A stretch of 54,534 bases of DNA, taken from positions 1 through 54,534 of the forward strand of contig CAJLHF010000010.1 of NCBI GenBank assembly GCA_905206365.1. The letters run 5' to 3'. The notes below the pieces were generated by a model. The model saw nothing but the letters and a program-made list of their open reading frames with translations, searched no databases and was not told where the DNA came from. This document shows, piece by piece, positions 8,701-18,180 of the stretch. Numbering within the stretch: the stretch's first letter is position 1; each line of letters starts with the position of its first letter. The stretch is from an uncultured Sutterella sp. GTDB lineage: Bacteria; Pseudomonadota; Gammaproteobacteria; Burkholderiales; Burkholderiaceae_F. A program made the position numbers and the translations under genes.

Positions 8701-8793
8701 TGCACTCCGGCGACGGCGAGCGCGAGGTTTCGAAAAATTCGAAACGCGCCTTGCGGTCGCCCGGTCGATTCACCGTCCCAGAAGGAGTTTTCC

Positions 8794-9864
8794 ATGACCG
8801 ACAAATCCACCGAAGACATGCTTCGAGAACAGGCACAAGCCGTCCTCAAGGTCCAGGAAGAAGCGCTCAAGACGCAGATGCAAATGATGGAGTCCCTCTA
8901 CGGGGACAACCCCGAGATGCTCGCGATGATGAAGGCGCAGATCCAGCAGAGTCTCGCGAACCAGAGTGCTCTCGTCGAACAGGCCCAGACCGCGGCCTTT
9001 GAGGCGGTGGCGGCCGCGCAGCGCGGCGAAGGGTTCGACCCGCAGGCGCTCGTTTCGACCTTGCAGCAAAACGCCCAGTCGATGGGCTATGGCTTGCCCG
9101 TCAAAACCGACGCCGATCGGGAAGAAGGCTACGCCCAGGCGCTCAACTTCATCGGGCAGCTGCAGACGGAATTTACGGAGCCGCCTGCTCGCAGTGTTCC
9201 CCGCGGATCGCGCGAAGCCCGCGTCTTCGGGTACCTCCTCGGCGGGATCGTCGGGACCTTGAACGGGCACGAACTGGAGCAGCTCGATCCGGAAGCGCAC
9301 GAACCGTTCTATGAGGAACAGGTCCGCTCGATCCTTTCCGACTACTGGGGCGTCGACACGGCCGAAGAGCTCGAAGAGCGTCTCGCAGACCTGCTTGAAG
9401 AAGGCGGCATGTCGGCGCAGTACGGACACTACGGAGAAACGGAGAATTTCGACGAAATTGCCTCGGAGCTCGATCCTGAAGACGTCGAAGGCGAAACCGA
9501 ACGCTGGAAGTTCGCGCGCTACGCCCGTACGCTCCGCACGCCCGAAGCGATGCGCGCCTGGGACATCGGTCGTGCGGCCTCGCTCGTACGCTGGGGGCAT
9601 TTCGTCGGGATGCTCGACGAAGAGACCGCCGAGTCGATCCTCGAAGCCTGCGCCGAAGAGGCGTGCGCGCGCTTCGAGGGCTGGCGCGACTTCGGTGCTT
9701 CGTATCTCTTCGGGGGCCTCTTCTGGCGCTTGAACGCGGGCGAAGGCGAAGCGGCCGAATGGCTTGAAAACGCGGGAGGCGCCTGCGCTGAACTGCTCGA
9801 TACCGAGGGCGATACCGAGGGCGAATGGCAGCGGAATCCCTGGGTGGCACGCCTTACGGACTGA
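8794..9864 (+). CDS. DUF1266-domain protein
   Basis: The 356-residue protein starts at ATG 8794 with AAGGAG 6 nt upstream. Residues 1-100 are Gln/Glu/Met-rich and probably coiled coil (LKVQEEALKTQMQMMESL). From about 175 it matches the DUF1266 pattern: SDYWGVDTAEELEERLADLL, then AWDIGRAASLVRWGHFVGML and EEACARFEGWRDFGASYLFG. DUF1266 occurs in E. coli YbeR/YbeU, next to Sel1-repeat genes; its function is unknown. Here it follows a TPR gene and precedes two ankyrin genes, a similar repeat-protein context. A strong hairpin follows at 9879-9935. Confidence 0.75.
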   Translation: MTDKSTEDMLREQAQAVLKVQEEALKTQMQMMESLYGDNPEMLAMMKAQIQQSLANQSALVEQAQTAAFEAVAAAQRGEGFDPQALVSTLQQNAQSMGYGLPVKTDADREEGYAQALNFIGQLQTEFTEPPARSVPRGSREARVFGYLLGGIVGTLNGHELEQLDPEAHEPFYEEQVRSILSDYWGVDTAEELEERLADLLEEGGMSAQYGHYGETENFDEIASELDPEDVEGETERWKFARYARTLRTPEAMRAWDIGRAASLVRWGHFVGMLDEETAESILEACAEEACARFEGWRDFGASYLFGGLFWRLNAGEGEAAEWLENAGGACAELLDTEGDTEGEWQRNPWVARLTD

Positions 9865-9878
9865 GCCCTTCCGTAATT

Positions 9879-9935
9879 CCCGAAGTCCCCGGAGGCTCGT
9901 GAAGAAGACGCTGTCGCGAGGCTCCGGACTTCGGG
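9879..9935 (+). terminator. Long hairpin between DUF1266 and ankyrin genes
   Basis: cccgaagtcc (9879-9888) pairs with ggacttcggg (9926-9935), and the inner ggaggctcg and cgaggctcc also pair, giving a long stem. There is no T-run, so it may be a processing or attenuation element rather than a simple terminator. Confidence 0.5.
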
Positions 9936-10039
9936 CTGGAGCGGGGAAGGTGCATGCCCTTGTGCACGTGCCCGCCCGCGCCTCCGTTCTTTTCTCATTT
10001 TCCGTTTCTTTCCCGATTCCTCACTTGCCGGAGGTCGCC

Positions 10040-12493
10040 ATGGCGCCGAAACTCATGCTTAATAAATTCGATCCCGTTGCGGCGCTTTTCGAAGACCTGC
10101 AGCGCGGTACCGACGAACGACTCGACGTCTATCGTGCGCTTCGGCCCGAGGCCGAGGACGAGAACGGCATGACGATGCTCGCTCACGCCGCGCGGGCGGG
10201 CGACAGCGAAGCGGTCGAGCTGATGCTCGAGCGCGGAGCGGACCCGAACGCCCCCGACCGCTCGGGCCGCACGCCGCTCTTTCACGTGGCCGAGGGCCCG
10301 CACGACTGGGTGTCGCACCCCGAAGACATCGTGTACATCATCGAGGATCTCCTCGAACACGGCGCGGACGTCGATCACGCGGACGATTCCGGGAAAACGG
10401 CATCCTTCATAGCCGTCGAGCGAGGACTTCACCCGTACTTTGTCGGACTCGCCCGTGCGCAAGCTCGACCGACGGCGCGTGAGTCGGGTACGGGCTATAC
10501 GTTGCTCCATGCGCTCTGCGACCGCTTCTGCGGGACGGATGCCAATCAGGAAGCGGACGCGCTCGTCATCGCGCAAGTGCTCGTCGAACATCTCGGAATC
10601 GACCCCCGGGCCCGCACGTCGCTCGGTCGCACGGCCCGTGCTTTGGCGGTCGCGCGCGGGTCGCTCTTCGTCGCTCCGTGGCTTGCCTACGGAGCGGACG
10701 CCTTTGAAGAAACCGAGCGGGCGGGGCGGATGATCTCAAGCGGCGGCGCGACCGCCTCCGAAGCGGCTCTCGCGGGCAACGTCCGACAACTTCGGGCGTT
10801 GGCCGACCTCGGCTTGATTTCGGACGAGCCCGCACCGGAGGGCGAAGACGAAGGCTTGACGCCGCTTTCTTCCGCCGCATCGAAATTCGCCGCGGATGCG
10901 GTCGACATACTCGTGACGGCCGGTGCGAATCCGACGGCGCGCTTGAACCGCAAAGCTTCGGGCGGACGTGCTACGGAAGGAACGAGCGCCGTCCGCATGG
11001 CGCTCTGGGCTCCGAATTCGCCCGTGTCGCTGCCGAGCACGCTCACGGTCGAGGACGCCGAGCGCACCTTGGAGCGACTTCTTCGAGCGCCGGGTGCGGC
11101 GGACGCTCAGGTTGACGAAGAAGGGCGCACGGCGCTTCTGACGCTTGCGCAAAACGTCGACCGCGGCTGGCGCGTGGGCGGAAAAGATTGGGCGCCTGTT
11201 GCGCTTGACATTGTCCTTGCCCGCGGCGCGAATCCCGACGGTCGGATGCCTGCAAGCGGAATCGATCTGCCGTTTTGCAAGATTCCGGGCGGCGTGACGC
11301 CCCTCGGGCTTCTTGCCCGATCGGGTAGCGACGCGGCCCGCCCGCTCATGAAGAAGCTCCTTGCAGCGGGTGCGAACCCCAACGCGGCGGACGTCGCGGG
11401 ACGAACGCCCCTCTCCGAGGCCGCGAATCTCGATACGTCGGCGGACGCCGAAGCGACGGTCGAGCTTCTGCTTGCTGCGGGAGCGGATCCCTCGATCGGC
11501 GACGCCCGGGGCGAAACGCCCCTGAGCCTTGCCGCGGGACGCGGGCACGAGCGCATCGTGGAAATGCTTCTGGCGGCGCTCGAGCGCATGCCCGCCAAGG
11601 ACAAGGGGGAAGCGGACGACACGACCGGAGAGGCTTCCGAGTCCAACCCCGGATCCCCGGAACCCGCCGAAACCCCGACGGCGCAGCCCGCCGCGGCGCT
11701 ACGCCGGGGACCCGAGGCCGGAGGCTTTTTCGAGCGCATGCGCGCCCGCTCCCGCACGCGACCGACACCGGTCGGCCGTACTTCAACCGATGCCCCGACG
11801 GCGAAAGCAACAATGAAAGCGACGCCGAATACTTCCGCAAAGCCCGCGCCGATGCCGAAACCCGTTACCGCCGACGGCAACGCCGACGAGGCCTCGCGCT
11901 TGAGCGTGGCGCTTTCGCGGTTCCTGCGCGCGACGTTGCCCGGAGCCGCAGAGGATGCGGAAAGTCCCTCGACCCGGTCCGAGCGCGAATTGCGCCTGAC
12001 GGCGATCGGCTTACTCGCTGCGGCAGGCGGAAGCCTCGGCGCGCTCACCCGCGAAACCGCGGCGTTGCTCGTTGACGCGCGGGCGGCGTTTCGGATGGCG
12101 CCTGAGGGTGCCGAGCTGGAGCCCGCGGCCCGAGGGAAGATCCTCGAAGCGCTTGAAGCGCTCGAACCCTTTGCTGCCGTACGCGAAGCGGGCTTTGAGT
12201 CGGTGCCGCTTGCGGCCGATCCCGGGGACGATGCACTCGCGCTCTTGCAGCGCTTTGAAAAGGCGACCGCCCGTTGGGGGCTCCCCGTTGCGGTGGGGCT
12301 TCTCATCGAAGAGCCCGAAGCAGCAACGGGAGCAGCGGACGGAAAGGTCGGCAGGAATCCTTCGATTCGGGCGTGCGTTCTCACGGCCGCAGCCCAATTC
12401 GAGCACGCGCGCTCGACCGCGCGCCTCGTCGGGTTGACGTTCGTGCGGCCTTCGGACGTTGTCCGAGAAGGAAAAGGATCACAAGGAGATTGA
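10040..12493 (+). CDS. Large ankyrin-repeat protein
   Basis: The 817-residue protein starts at ATG 10040, preceded by GGAGG. Ankyrin repeats run through roughly residues 35-520, with typical cores such as GMTMLAHAARAGDSEAVELM, LLEHGADVDHADDSGKTA and LLAAGADPSIGDARGETPL, separated by long insertions. Residues about 520-610 are a low-complexity Pro/Thr/Ala linker, and the last 200 form an Ala/Glu-rich helical domain without recognised relatives. There is no signal peptide. The stop codon is one base before the start of the next ankyrin gene, so both are surely co-transcribed and probably translationally coupled. Ankyrin repeats mediate protein binding; the partner is not evident. Confidence 0.85.
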   Translation: MAPKLMLNKFDPVAALFEDLQRGTDERLDVYRALRPEAEDENGMTMLAHAARAGDSEAVELMLERGADPNAPDRSGRTPLFHVAEGPHDWVSHPEDIVYIIEDLLEHGADVDHADDSGKTASFIAVERGLHPYFVGLARAQARPTARESGTGYTLLHALCDRFCGTDANQEADALVIAQVLVEHLGIDPRARTSLGRTARALAVARGSLFVAPWLAYGADAFEETERAGRMISSGGATASEAALAGNVRQLRALADLGLISDEPAPEGEDEGLTPLSSAASKFAADAVDILVTAGANPTARLNRKASGGRATEGTSAVRMALWAPNSPVSLPSTLTVEDAERTLERLLRAPGAADAQVDEEGRTALLTLAQNVDRGWRVGGKDWAPVALDIVLARGANPDGRMPASGIDLPFCKIPGGVTPLGLLARSGSDAARPLMKKLLAAGANPNAADVAGRTPLSEAANLDTSADAEATVELLLAAGADPSIGDARGETPLSLAAGRGHERIVEMLLAALERMPAKDKGEADDTTGEASESNPGSPEPAETPTAQPAAALRRGPEAGGFFERMRARSRTRPTPVGRTSTDAPTAKATMKATPNTSAKPAPMPKPVTADGNADEASRLSVALSRFLRATLPGAAEDAESPSTRSERELRLTAIGLLAAAGGSLGALTRETAALLVDARAAFRMAPEGAELEPAARGKILEALEALEPFAAVREAGFESVPLAADPGDDALALLQRFEKATARWGLPVAVGLLIEEPEAATGAADGKVGRNPSIRACVLTAAAQFEHARSTARLVGLTFVRPSDVVREGKGSQGD

Positions 12494-12494
12494 A

Positions 12495-13550
12495 ATGCTT
12501 GAAGACGCACTTTTCGAAGCGGTGAAAGGTCGACGGTTGGGTGTGGTGACGGCACTCTTGCCGCGCGTCGCCGATCTCGAACATACGGACCGCGAAGGCG
12601 CGACCGTCGCGATGATTGCGGCGCGCGAAGGTGTGTTGCCGATTCTGAAGGCGCTCCTCAAGGCGGGGGCCAACCCGTTGGCGGCCGACCGCGAAGGGCG
12701 CTCGGCCCTCCATTGGGCGGCCGCAAACGGCCATGCGCCCTGCATTGAGGCGCTCGCGGACGCGGGAGCGGACCTCAACGCCCAGGACCGCGAAGGCGTG
12801 ACGCCCCTCATGGCGGCCCTGCGCGCCCGGCGCTCGGAAGCGGCCTTGCGGCTTCTCAAATGCGAGGGGACCGATACGGAGCTCGCAGACCGAGACGGAC
12901 GCAAAGCGCTCGACTACGCGTCGGCGGCCTCCATGCCCGATCTTGTCGACGTGCTTTTGAAGCGCGGTACGCACACGGAACGCTCGGAAGGCGTCTTGGG
13001 GGGCTTCTTCGGAGGCGTCGGGGGCGGTGAAAAAGCGGTGCTTCCCGAACTCGCCAAGGACCGCTACGGTTCGAACGCGCTCCACCAAGCGGCGTCCCGC
13101 GGAGACGCGGAAACGCTCGCGCGATTGCTGAAAGGCTCGCAGGCTCACGTGAACGAGCGCAACGATGCGGGGGAAACTCCTCTCATGACGGCCGTGCGGG
13201 CGGGGTCGATCGGGTGCGTCGAGGCGCTCCTTGCGGCCGAGGCCGACCCCAACCTTCCCGCTGCGGCAGGCGAGACGCCCGCCGCGGAAGCCGCGCGCCT
13301 CGGGCGCGAAATCGTGCTCGGAAAACTGATCGGTGCGGGAGCGAACGTGAACGCCGCGGCACGCAACGGGACGACGCCGCTCCTCGTTGCGATTCGCGAA
13401 CGTCAGGTCGACGTCGTTCGGCTCCTTCTTGCAAACGGGGCGGACGTGGCGGCGTGCGACGCGCAAAATCGCGGCCCCTTGGCCTATGCGGCCGCGAGCG
13501 GTCTCGAATCGATCACGGTCATGCTTCTCGCAGCGGGCGCAGCACGCTAA
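12495..13550 (+). CDS. Ankyrin-repeat protein
   Basis: The 351-residue protein consists almost wholly of ankyrin repeats: GATVAMIAAREGVLPILKAL, GRSALHWAAANGHAPCIEAL, GVTPLMAALRARRSEAAL, SNALHQAASRGDAETLARLL and GTTPLLVAIRERQVDVV. A glycine-rich break (GGFFGGVGGGEK) around residues 175-190 splits the array in two. The start at ATG 12495 has AAGGAG 5 nt upstream and begins 1 nt after the stop of the larger ankyrin gene; the frame also opens from an alternative codon 36 nt earlier, which I consider less likely. No signal peptide is present. It probably works together with the preceding ankyrin protein. Confidence 0.85.
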   Translation: MLEDALFEAVKGRRLGVVTALLPRVADLEHTDREGATVAMIAAREGVLPILKALLKAGANPLAADREGRSALHWAAANGHAPCIEALADAGADLNAQDREGVTPLMAALRARRSEAALRLLKCEGTDTELADRDGRKALDYASAASMPDLVDVLLKRGTHTERSEGVLGGFFGGVGGGEKAVLPELAKDRYGSNALHQAASRGDAETLARLLKGSQAHVNERNDAGETPLMTAVRAGSIGCVEALLAAEADPNLPAAAGETPAAEAARLGREIVLGKLIGAGANVNAAARNGTTPLLVAIRERQVDVVRLLLANGADVAACDAQNRGPLAYAAASGLESITVMLLAAGAAR

Positions 13551-13637
13551 ACTGTGAATTTCGTCCGATCTCCGGGCTTTGAGGGGACTTTTCCGGTCCC
13601 TCGAGGCGGTTCCGAATTTCGAAAAAAGGAGAGTTCC

Positions 13638-14150
13638 ATGGCCAATTTCCCGCTCATCGAACGGGTCGAGCGCTTCCTGAAGTCCCTCAAGTGGTCGTAC
13701 AACTACGACGCCGAGGACGAAGTGTTCTATACGGGTTGCGCACTCAACGAGTCGTTCCGGTCCTGCAACATCGTGATCGACGTACAGGACGACATGATCC
13801 TTTGCTACGCCTTCCTGCCGATTGAAGTGCCGCAAGACCGTCGCGGCGACGTCACGGTCTTCCTTATGCGCGCCAACTGGGGCATGCGGGCGGGTACCTT
13901 CGAAATGGATCTCAACGACGGGGAAGTGCGCTTCCGTACCTACGTCGTCTGTCCCGAAGGCGAAGCGCTTCCGTCCGACGAAGTGCTTTCGTGCATGCTG
14001 TCGGTTCCCCCGGGCATGATCGAGACGTACGGCGAGGCGCTCAAGCAGGTTATCGACGGCAAGATGGACCCGATCGACGCGGTTCGCTACGCGGAACGCG
14101 ACCTGGACTCCGACGAAGAGGACGAAGGCAATCCGCACGCTCACGCATAA
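13638..14150 (+). CDS. YbjN-like domain protein
   Basis: The 170-residue acidic protein starts with MANFPLIERVERFLKSLKW, preceded by AAGGAG. The pattern of a helix followed by strands (YDAEDEVFYTGCALN, IVIDVQDDMILCYAFLPIEV), an Asn/Trp-containing helix and MIETYGEALKQVIDG resembles the YbjN family, which has a type III secretion chaperone-like fold and, in E. coli, broad effects on stress and motility. The C-terminus is Asp/Glu-rich. It is the last gene of the plus-strand run and is followed by a strong terminator. The family call is by pattern only. Confidence 0.7.
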   Translation: MANFPLIERVERFLKSLKWSYNYDAEDEVFYTGCALNESFRSCNIVIDVQDDMILCYAFLPIEVPQDRRGDVTVFLMRANWGMRAGTFEMDLNDGEVRFRTYVVCPEGEALPSDEVLSCMLSVPPGMIETYGEALKQVIDGKMDPIDAVRYAERDLDSDEEDEGNPHAHA

Positions 14151-14175
14151 GCGGCGTGTCGAAGGCCTCAAACGA

Positions 14176-14212
14176 AAAGCGAACGACCCCGAGAGATCGT
14201 TCGCTTTTTGTT
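14176..14212 (+). terminator. Intrinsic terminator after the YbjN-like gene
   Basis: An 11-bp stem (aaagcgaacga / tcgttcgcttt) with a 10-nt loop is followed by a T-rich tail (tttttgttttt). It closes the 6964-14150 gene run, and may also serve the converging permease gene. Confidence 0.85.
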
Positions 14213-14238
14213 TTTCGTGTTCTTTTCCCCGGCGTTCG

Positions 14239-15924
14239 TCAGCCCGAGACCGAGGTCCAGAAGAGAAGGAGTACGATCTGCCCCGACAAAATTCGCATGA
14301 ACATCGCGAGGGGGTAGACGGTCGAGTAGGCGACCGCAGAGCTGTTTTTTTCCGACAACGTCGCGGCATAGGCGAGCGCGGGCGGGTTGGTCGTCAGACC
14401 CGCAAGAAGCCCCACGATCGAGTGGTAGTTCATCTTGAAGAGAACCCGTGCCGCCACCCCGACCGCTACGAGCGGGAGCACCGTGACGAGGAACCCGAGC
14501 CCCATGAAGAGCAGGCCGCTGCCGTTCACGAATGCGTCCGCGAAGCCGTTCCCCGCTGCAAGACCGACGCTCGCAAGAAAGAACGCGATCCCGAGTTCGC
14601 GAAGCATCAGCGAAGCGGAGTTCGTCGTGTACGTGACCAAATGGAGCGACGGCCCGTAGCGCCCGAGCAAAATCGCAACGATCAACGGCCCGCCTGCCAA
14701 GCCGAGCTTCAACGCAACGGGAATCCCGGGGAGCGCAATCGGAAGGCTCCCCGCCAGGATCCCGAGCGCGATCCCGACGAAGACCGAAATGATATTCGGA
14801 TGGTCGAGCTTCTTTTCCTGGTTGCCGAGAACGCCCGCGAGGCGCTTCACGGCCCGCTCGGGCCCCACGACGACGAGTCGGTCGCCGAGATGGAGATGCA
14901 GGTTTTGGTAGGGGAAAATCTCCATCCCCGCGCGGTAGACGCGCGTGACGTTGACGCCGTCGTAGTTCGCAAGGTGCAGGTCTCGAATCCGCTGCCCGTT
15001 GATGGTCGGGTCGGTGATGAGGAGGTGCTGCTTTGAAATGGGCGAGTGTTCGCTCGTGAGGTCGACGTCGGTGCGCTCCTTCCCGAAGAAGGCGACGATA
15101 GCCTCTTTGTTTTCTTCCTGCGCGACGACGCGAAGCACGTCCCCGACGTGCACGCGCGTCTTGGGTCCGGGACTCACGAGGCCCTCGGCCTCGTTGTAGC
15201 GGCGCGAGACGACGAAGGGACGGTTGATGACTTTTCGGATCACCTCGATCGTGCGGTCTTCGAGATAGCCGTTCGCGGCTTCGACGTAGAAGGTGATCGG
15301 AGCGGCGTTCTGTTCGGTTTCGTGGAGCGACCAGAGGCGTTCCTCTTCGGCAAGGTCGATCGAGAAGACTTTGCGAATGAGGATCGCCGTCCCGATGATG
15401 CCGATGACGGCAAGGGGGTAGGCGCAGGCGTATGCCACCGCAATATCGGGTCCCGTGTAGTCAAGCGCCGCCAACGCTTCCTGCGTGGCGCCGAGCCCCG
15501 GGGTGTTCGTGACGGCCCCGTAGTAGACGCCGAGCATCTGTGCGAGGTCGATCGAACCCGAAAACGCAAAGGCGAGCGCCACGGTGAGCGCGACGGAAAG
15601 GAGAATCCCGAAGAGCGCGAGACCGTTCAATTCCAGGCCGCCCGCGCGAAAGCTCGAGAAAAAGGACGGCCCCACCTGAAGGCCGATAAAAAAGACGAAG
15701 AGAATGAGCCCGAAGTCGCGAAGGAACCCGAGTACGGTCGGGTTCGGCACGAACCCGAAGTGCCCGACCGCAAGCCCCATGAAGAGTACGAACGTCACGC
15801 CGAGCGAGACGCCGAAAAGGCGAATGCGTCCGAGCGCGAGCCCGCAGGTGATGACAAATGCGTAAATGAGGATGTTCCCGCCGACGGTCGATGGGTCGGC
15901 GAGACGCAGCAGAAAGTCGAGCAT
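14239..15924 (-). CDS. Aspartate:alanine exchanger-family permease (AspT/YidE/YbjL type)
   Basis: The 561-residue inner-membrane protein has the duplicated architecture of the AAE exchanger family. About six transmembrane helices lie in residues 1-190, with the family motif YGAVTNTPGLGATQEAL. A cytosolic middle follows (about 200-390) with two RCK-C/TrkA-C-like domains (IEVIRKVINRPFVVSRRY, GLVSPGPKTRVHVGDVLRVV and HLHLGDRLVVVGPERAVKRL). A second membrane half (390-561) carries the matching motif GLLAGLTTNPPALAYAATLS. AspT exchanges aspartate for alanine; the E. coli homologues have no assigned substrate, so the substrate here is open. The gene stands alone, converging with the YbjN-like gene and tandem with the next minus-strand gene, 292 nt away. 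Confidence 0.88.
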   Translation of the reverse strand: MLDFLLRLADPSTVGGNILIYAFVITCGLALGRIRLFGVSLGVTFVLFMGLAVGHFGFVPNPTVLGFLRDFGLILFVFFIGLQVGPSFFSSFRAGGLELNGLALFGILLSVALTVALAFAFSGSIDLAQMLGVYYGAVTNTPGLGATQEALAALDYTGPDIAVAYACAYPLAVIGIIGTAILIRKVFSIDLAEEERLWSLHETEQNAAPITFYVEAANGYLEDRTIEVIRKVINRPFVVSRRYNEAEGLVSPGPKTRVHVGDVLRVVAQEENKEAIVAFFGKERTDVDLTSEHSPISKQHLLITDPTINGQRIRDLHLANYDGVNVTRVYRAGMEIFPYQNLHLHLGDRLVVVGPERAVKRLAGVLGNQEKKLDHPNIISVFVGIALGILAGSLPIALPGIPVALKLGLAGGPLIVAILLGRYGPSLHLVTYTTNSASLMLRELGIAFFLASVGLAAGNGFADAFVNGSGLLFMGLGFLVTVLPLVAVGVAARVLFKMNYHSIVGLLAGLTTNPPALAYAATLSEKNSSAVAYSTVYPLAMFMRILSGQIVLLLFWTSVSG

Positions 15925-16216
15925 GTCGGGTGCGTCGGATGCGGCGGGGAAGGCGAACGCGAAGAGTCATCCCGCGCGCACGCATGCACGGTCTGTCGGT
16001 CGGGCGGGCGCTCGCGGAGGTCTCGGTTCGTCTCGTCCCCAAGGGTTCGGTGGAGGAGCAAAATGCAGTCAAGGATCCTGAGTTTACGGAGAGGAAGAGG
16101 AAAAACCATCGGTGAAATCCCTCGGAGATATGGAACTGTGCGGTTTTCCCGCACCGAGGCGCCGCATCGTGCGGTTCCGCCTCCGGCCTGCGGCAAGCAA
16201 CCGGCAAGCGGCAGGC

Positions 16217-17395
16217 TTACCACCCGCGCACGTGGTCGAGCGCCGCTTTCACCGTGAGCGTTTCGTCGTCGACAAGCAACAGCTTCTCGTACGGGGCTGC
16301 GGTCGGACAGGCGTGGTTGGGGAGAATCCGCAAGCGTCGACCCACGGGAAAGTCTTCGGGCTTCAACGGTTCGCCCGCAACCGCTTGAAGGATCCCGTGT
16401 TCCTGATTCGCGCCCGTCATGCGGACGTCAAGCCCTCGGACGGGGTGCCCCGAGAGGTCGCAAACGAGGCCGTAACCGAAGTCTTCGTGCTGGCGCGCCG
16501 TGCCGCGGTCGCGCGACATTGCCATCCAGCCCGCGTCGACGATCACCTGACCCTTTTCCTTCTGGTGCCCGATCACGGTCGTCAAGACCGACCCCGCGAT
16601 GCGGTCGAGCGTGCAGACGCCGAGGTTCGTCATGAAGAGGTCGAACATCGCATAGACGCCGCAGCGTATTTCCGTAACGCCCGTTTCGTCTTCGGCGGCA
16701 AAAACCGTGGGGGTGGAACCCACCGAAACGATCGGAACTTCGATCCCTTCGGCACGCAACCTCTCGGCTGCCAAAACGATGCCGTCGCGCTCTCGGCGGG
16801 CGGCTTCGCGTGCACTCGCAACCCCCTCCTTGTCGTAGCTCGCGCCCGCGTGGGTGAGAAGTCCCGCAAAGCGCGCGCCGCCCGTAAGGTTCTTCACAAC
16901 CTCAAGAAGAAGGTCCGACTCGGGCGTGATCCCCGAGCGGTGACCGTCGACGTCGATTTCAACGAGTACGGGAATTTCGATCGACCGGGCCGACGCATAG
17001 GCCGACACGTGACGGGCCGCGTCGACGTTGTCGAGAAGAATCTTGAGGTCGCACCCCGCAGCGCGGATGCGCTCGACACGCCCCAATTTCTGAGGGGCGA
17101 TCCCGACCGCGTAGATCAGATCCCTGACGCCGTTCTCGGCGAAGTATTCGGCTTCAAGCAGGGTCGAAACGGTCGCGGGGCCCTCGGGGGACATCATCTG
17201 ACGGCGTGCGATCTCGATCGACTTGTGGGTTTTGAGGTGCGGTCGGAGCGTCACGCCGAGTGCTTCGGCTCGTTCTTTCGCGGCGGTAAGGTTCGCTTCG
17301 AGCTTGGCGTCGGAAATCAGGAAGGCCGGGGTTTCGACGATCGGATCGTCGAGCCTGCGGCCGATGCGGGGATCGGGAGTGGTGTGGGAAAACAT
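16217..17395 (-). CDS. D-threonine aldolase / D-serine dehydratase-like PLP enzyme
   Basis: The 392-residue protein belongs to the fold-type III (alanine-racemase-like) family of low-specificity D-threonine aldolase and eukaryotic-type D-serine / D-threo-3-hydroxyaspartate dehydratase. RPHLKTHK contains the PLP lysine (Lys55). VLVEIDVDGHRSGI and VSVGSTPT form the cofactor pocket. LPNHACPT near the C-terminus has the His and Cys that bind the metal in this family. It would cleave or dehydrate D-hydroxy-amino acids in the cytoplasm. It is transcribed divergently from a RidA gene and a threonine-synthase-like gene 400 nt away, a context in which RidA could clear the reactive enamine made by a dehydratase. 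Which of the family reactions it catalyses cannot be read from sequence alone. Confidence 0.82.
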   Translation of the reverse strand: MFSHTTPDPRIGRRLDDPIVETPAFLISDAKLEANLTAAKERAEALGVTLRPHLKTHKSIEIARRQMMSPEGPATVSTLLEAEYFAENGVRDLIYAVGIAPQKLGRVERIRAAGCDLKILLDNVDAARHVSAYASARSIEIPVLVEIDVDGHRSGITPESDLLLEVVKNLTGGARFAGLLTHAGASYDKEGVASAREAARRERDGIVLAAERLRAEGIEVPIVSVGSTPTVFAAEDETGVTEIRCGVYAMFDLFMTNLGVCTLDRIAGSVLTTVIGHQKEKGQVIVDAGWMAMSRDRGTARQHEDFGYGLVCDLSGHPVRGLDVRMTGANQEHGILQAVAGEPLKPEDFPVGRRLRILPNHACPTAAPYEKLLLVDDETLTVKAALDHVRGW

Positions 17396-17795
17396 GGCGG
17401 TGGAATCGGGTCAAATCAGGCAAACGAGAAAAACTCTCGGGGACCGGGCGGTGAGGTGTGCGAACGGGAGGTCCGAACGCGTTGCGTGCTCTCAAACGCT
17501 CGGGGTCGCTCTCGATCGTAGCAGGCTTGGAGGTGTTTGGAAGCGTTTCTTTCAAGCAAGAGGGGGCAAGTACGCGGCCGCAAAAGCTTCACGCTTGACG
17601 TACGGGAGCGCGTACCGTCCTACGAAGCCGCGCTCGAAAAATTCCCGTAAGGTCCGTCGGGCTCGGCGCGGCTACAATTCAAGACCGTGAATGTCATCTG
17701 CGGCTTGCGGCTTGAACGCCGCGCGGGGAAGCTCGCGGCCGCTCGAAAATTCACAGGACCAACACACTCAAGGACACAAGGAAAAGGAGCAGGGA
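17396..17795 (+). promoter_or_regulatory. Divergent promoter region with candidate -10 for ridA
   Basis: The 400-nt region separates the divergent D-amino-acid enzyme and ridA. A TACAAT -10 element lies at 17673-17678, with only a weak GGTCCG in the -35 position. A second candidate -35, TTGACG, occurs near 17595 but lacks a good -10. No gene was recognised within the region. Confidence 0.35.
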
Positions 17796-18176
17796 ATGCA
17801 GTTTGTGAAGCCGCCCTTCAAGGGAGAAAACAAGGGACATTACACGGCGGGCGTCATCTCGAAGGGGATGCTCTATGTTTCGGGGCAGCTTTCGATCGAT
17901 CCCGATACCCGCGAGGTCTGTCAGGGCGACATCCGCGCGCACGCGCGCCTTGCGCTCGACAACGTCGACCGCGTTCTGAAGGAAGCGGGCGTGCGGCGCG
18001 ACCAGGTGGTCTTCTGCCGCGTCTATACGTCGTCCGCGGAAAACTGGGGCCCGATCAACGAGGAGTACGCGGCCTTCTTCGGCGAGCACAAGCCGGGGCG
18101 CGTCGTCGTGTCGACGACGGATCTGCATTTCGGTTGCTTGGTCGAGATCGAAGCGATCGCCGAGCTGGAGGACTAA
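17796..18176 (+). CDS. ridA: RidA-family enamine/imine deaminase
   Basis: The 126-residue protein matches RidA along its length (usual size about 128). VSGQLSIDPDTREV is the conserved GQ loop, and ALDNVDRVLKEAGVRRDQVV and VYTSSAENWGPINEEYAAFF are the helical segments. LVEIEAIAEL is the C-terminal strand with the conserved Glu. The Arg of the catalytic site, usually in a C..RxAV segment, is not obvious here (HFGCLVEIEA lacks it), so deaminase activity is uncertain and a RidA subfamily member is likely. RidA hydrolyses 2-aminoacrylate and related enamines released by PLP enzymes. The ATG has AAAAGGAG upstream, and the next gene begins 4 nt after the stop, so the two are an operon. Confidence 0.85.
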   Translation: MQFVKPPFKGENKGHYTAGVISKGMLYVSGQLSIDPDTREVCQGDIRAHARLALDNVDRVLKEAGVRRDQVVFCRVYTSSAENWGPINEEYAAFFGEHKPGRVVVSTTDLHFGCLVEIEAIAELED

Positions 18177-18180
18177 ACCG

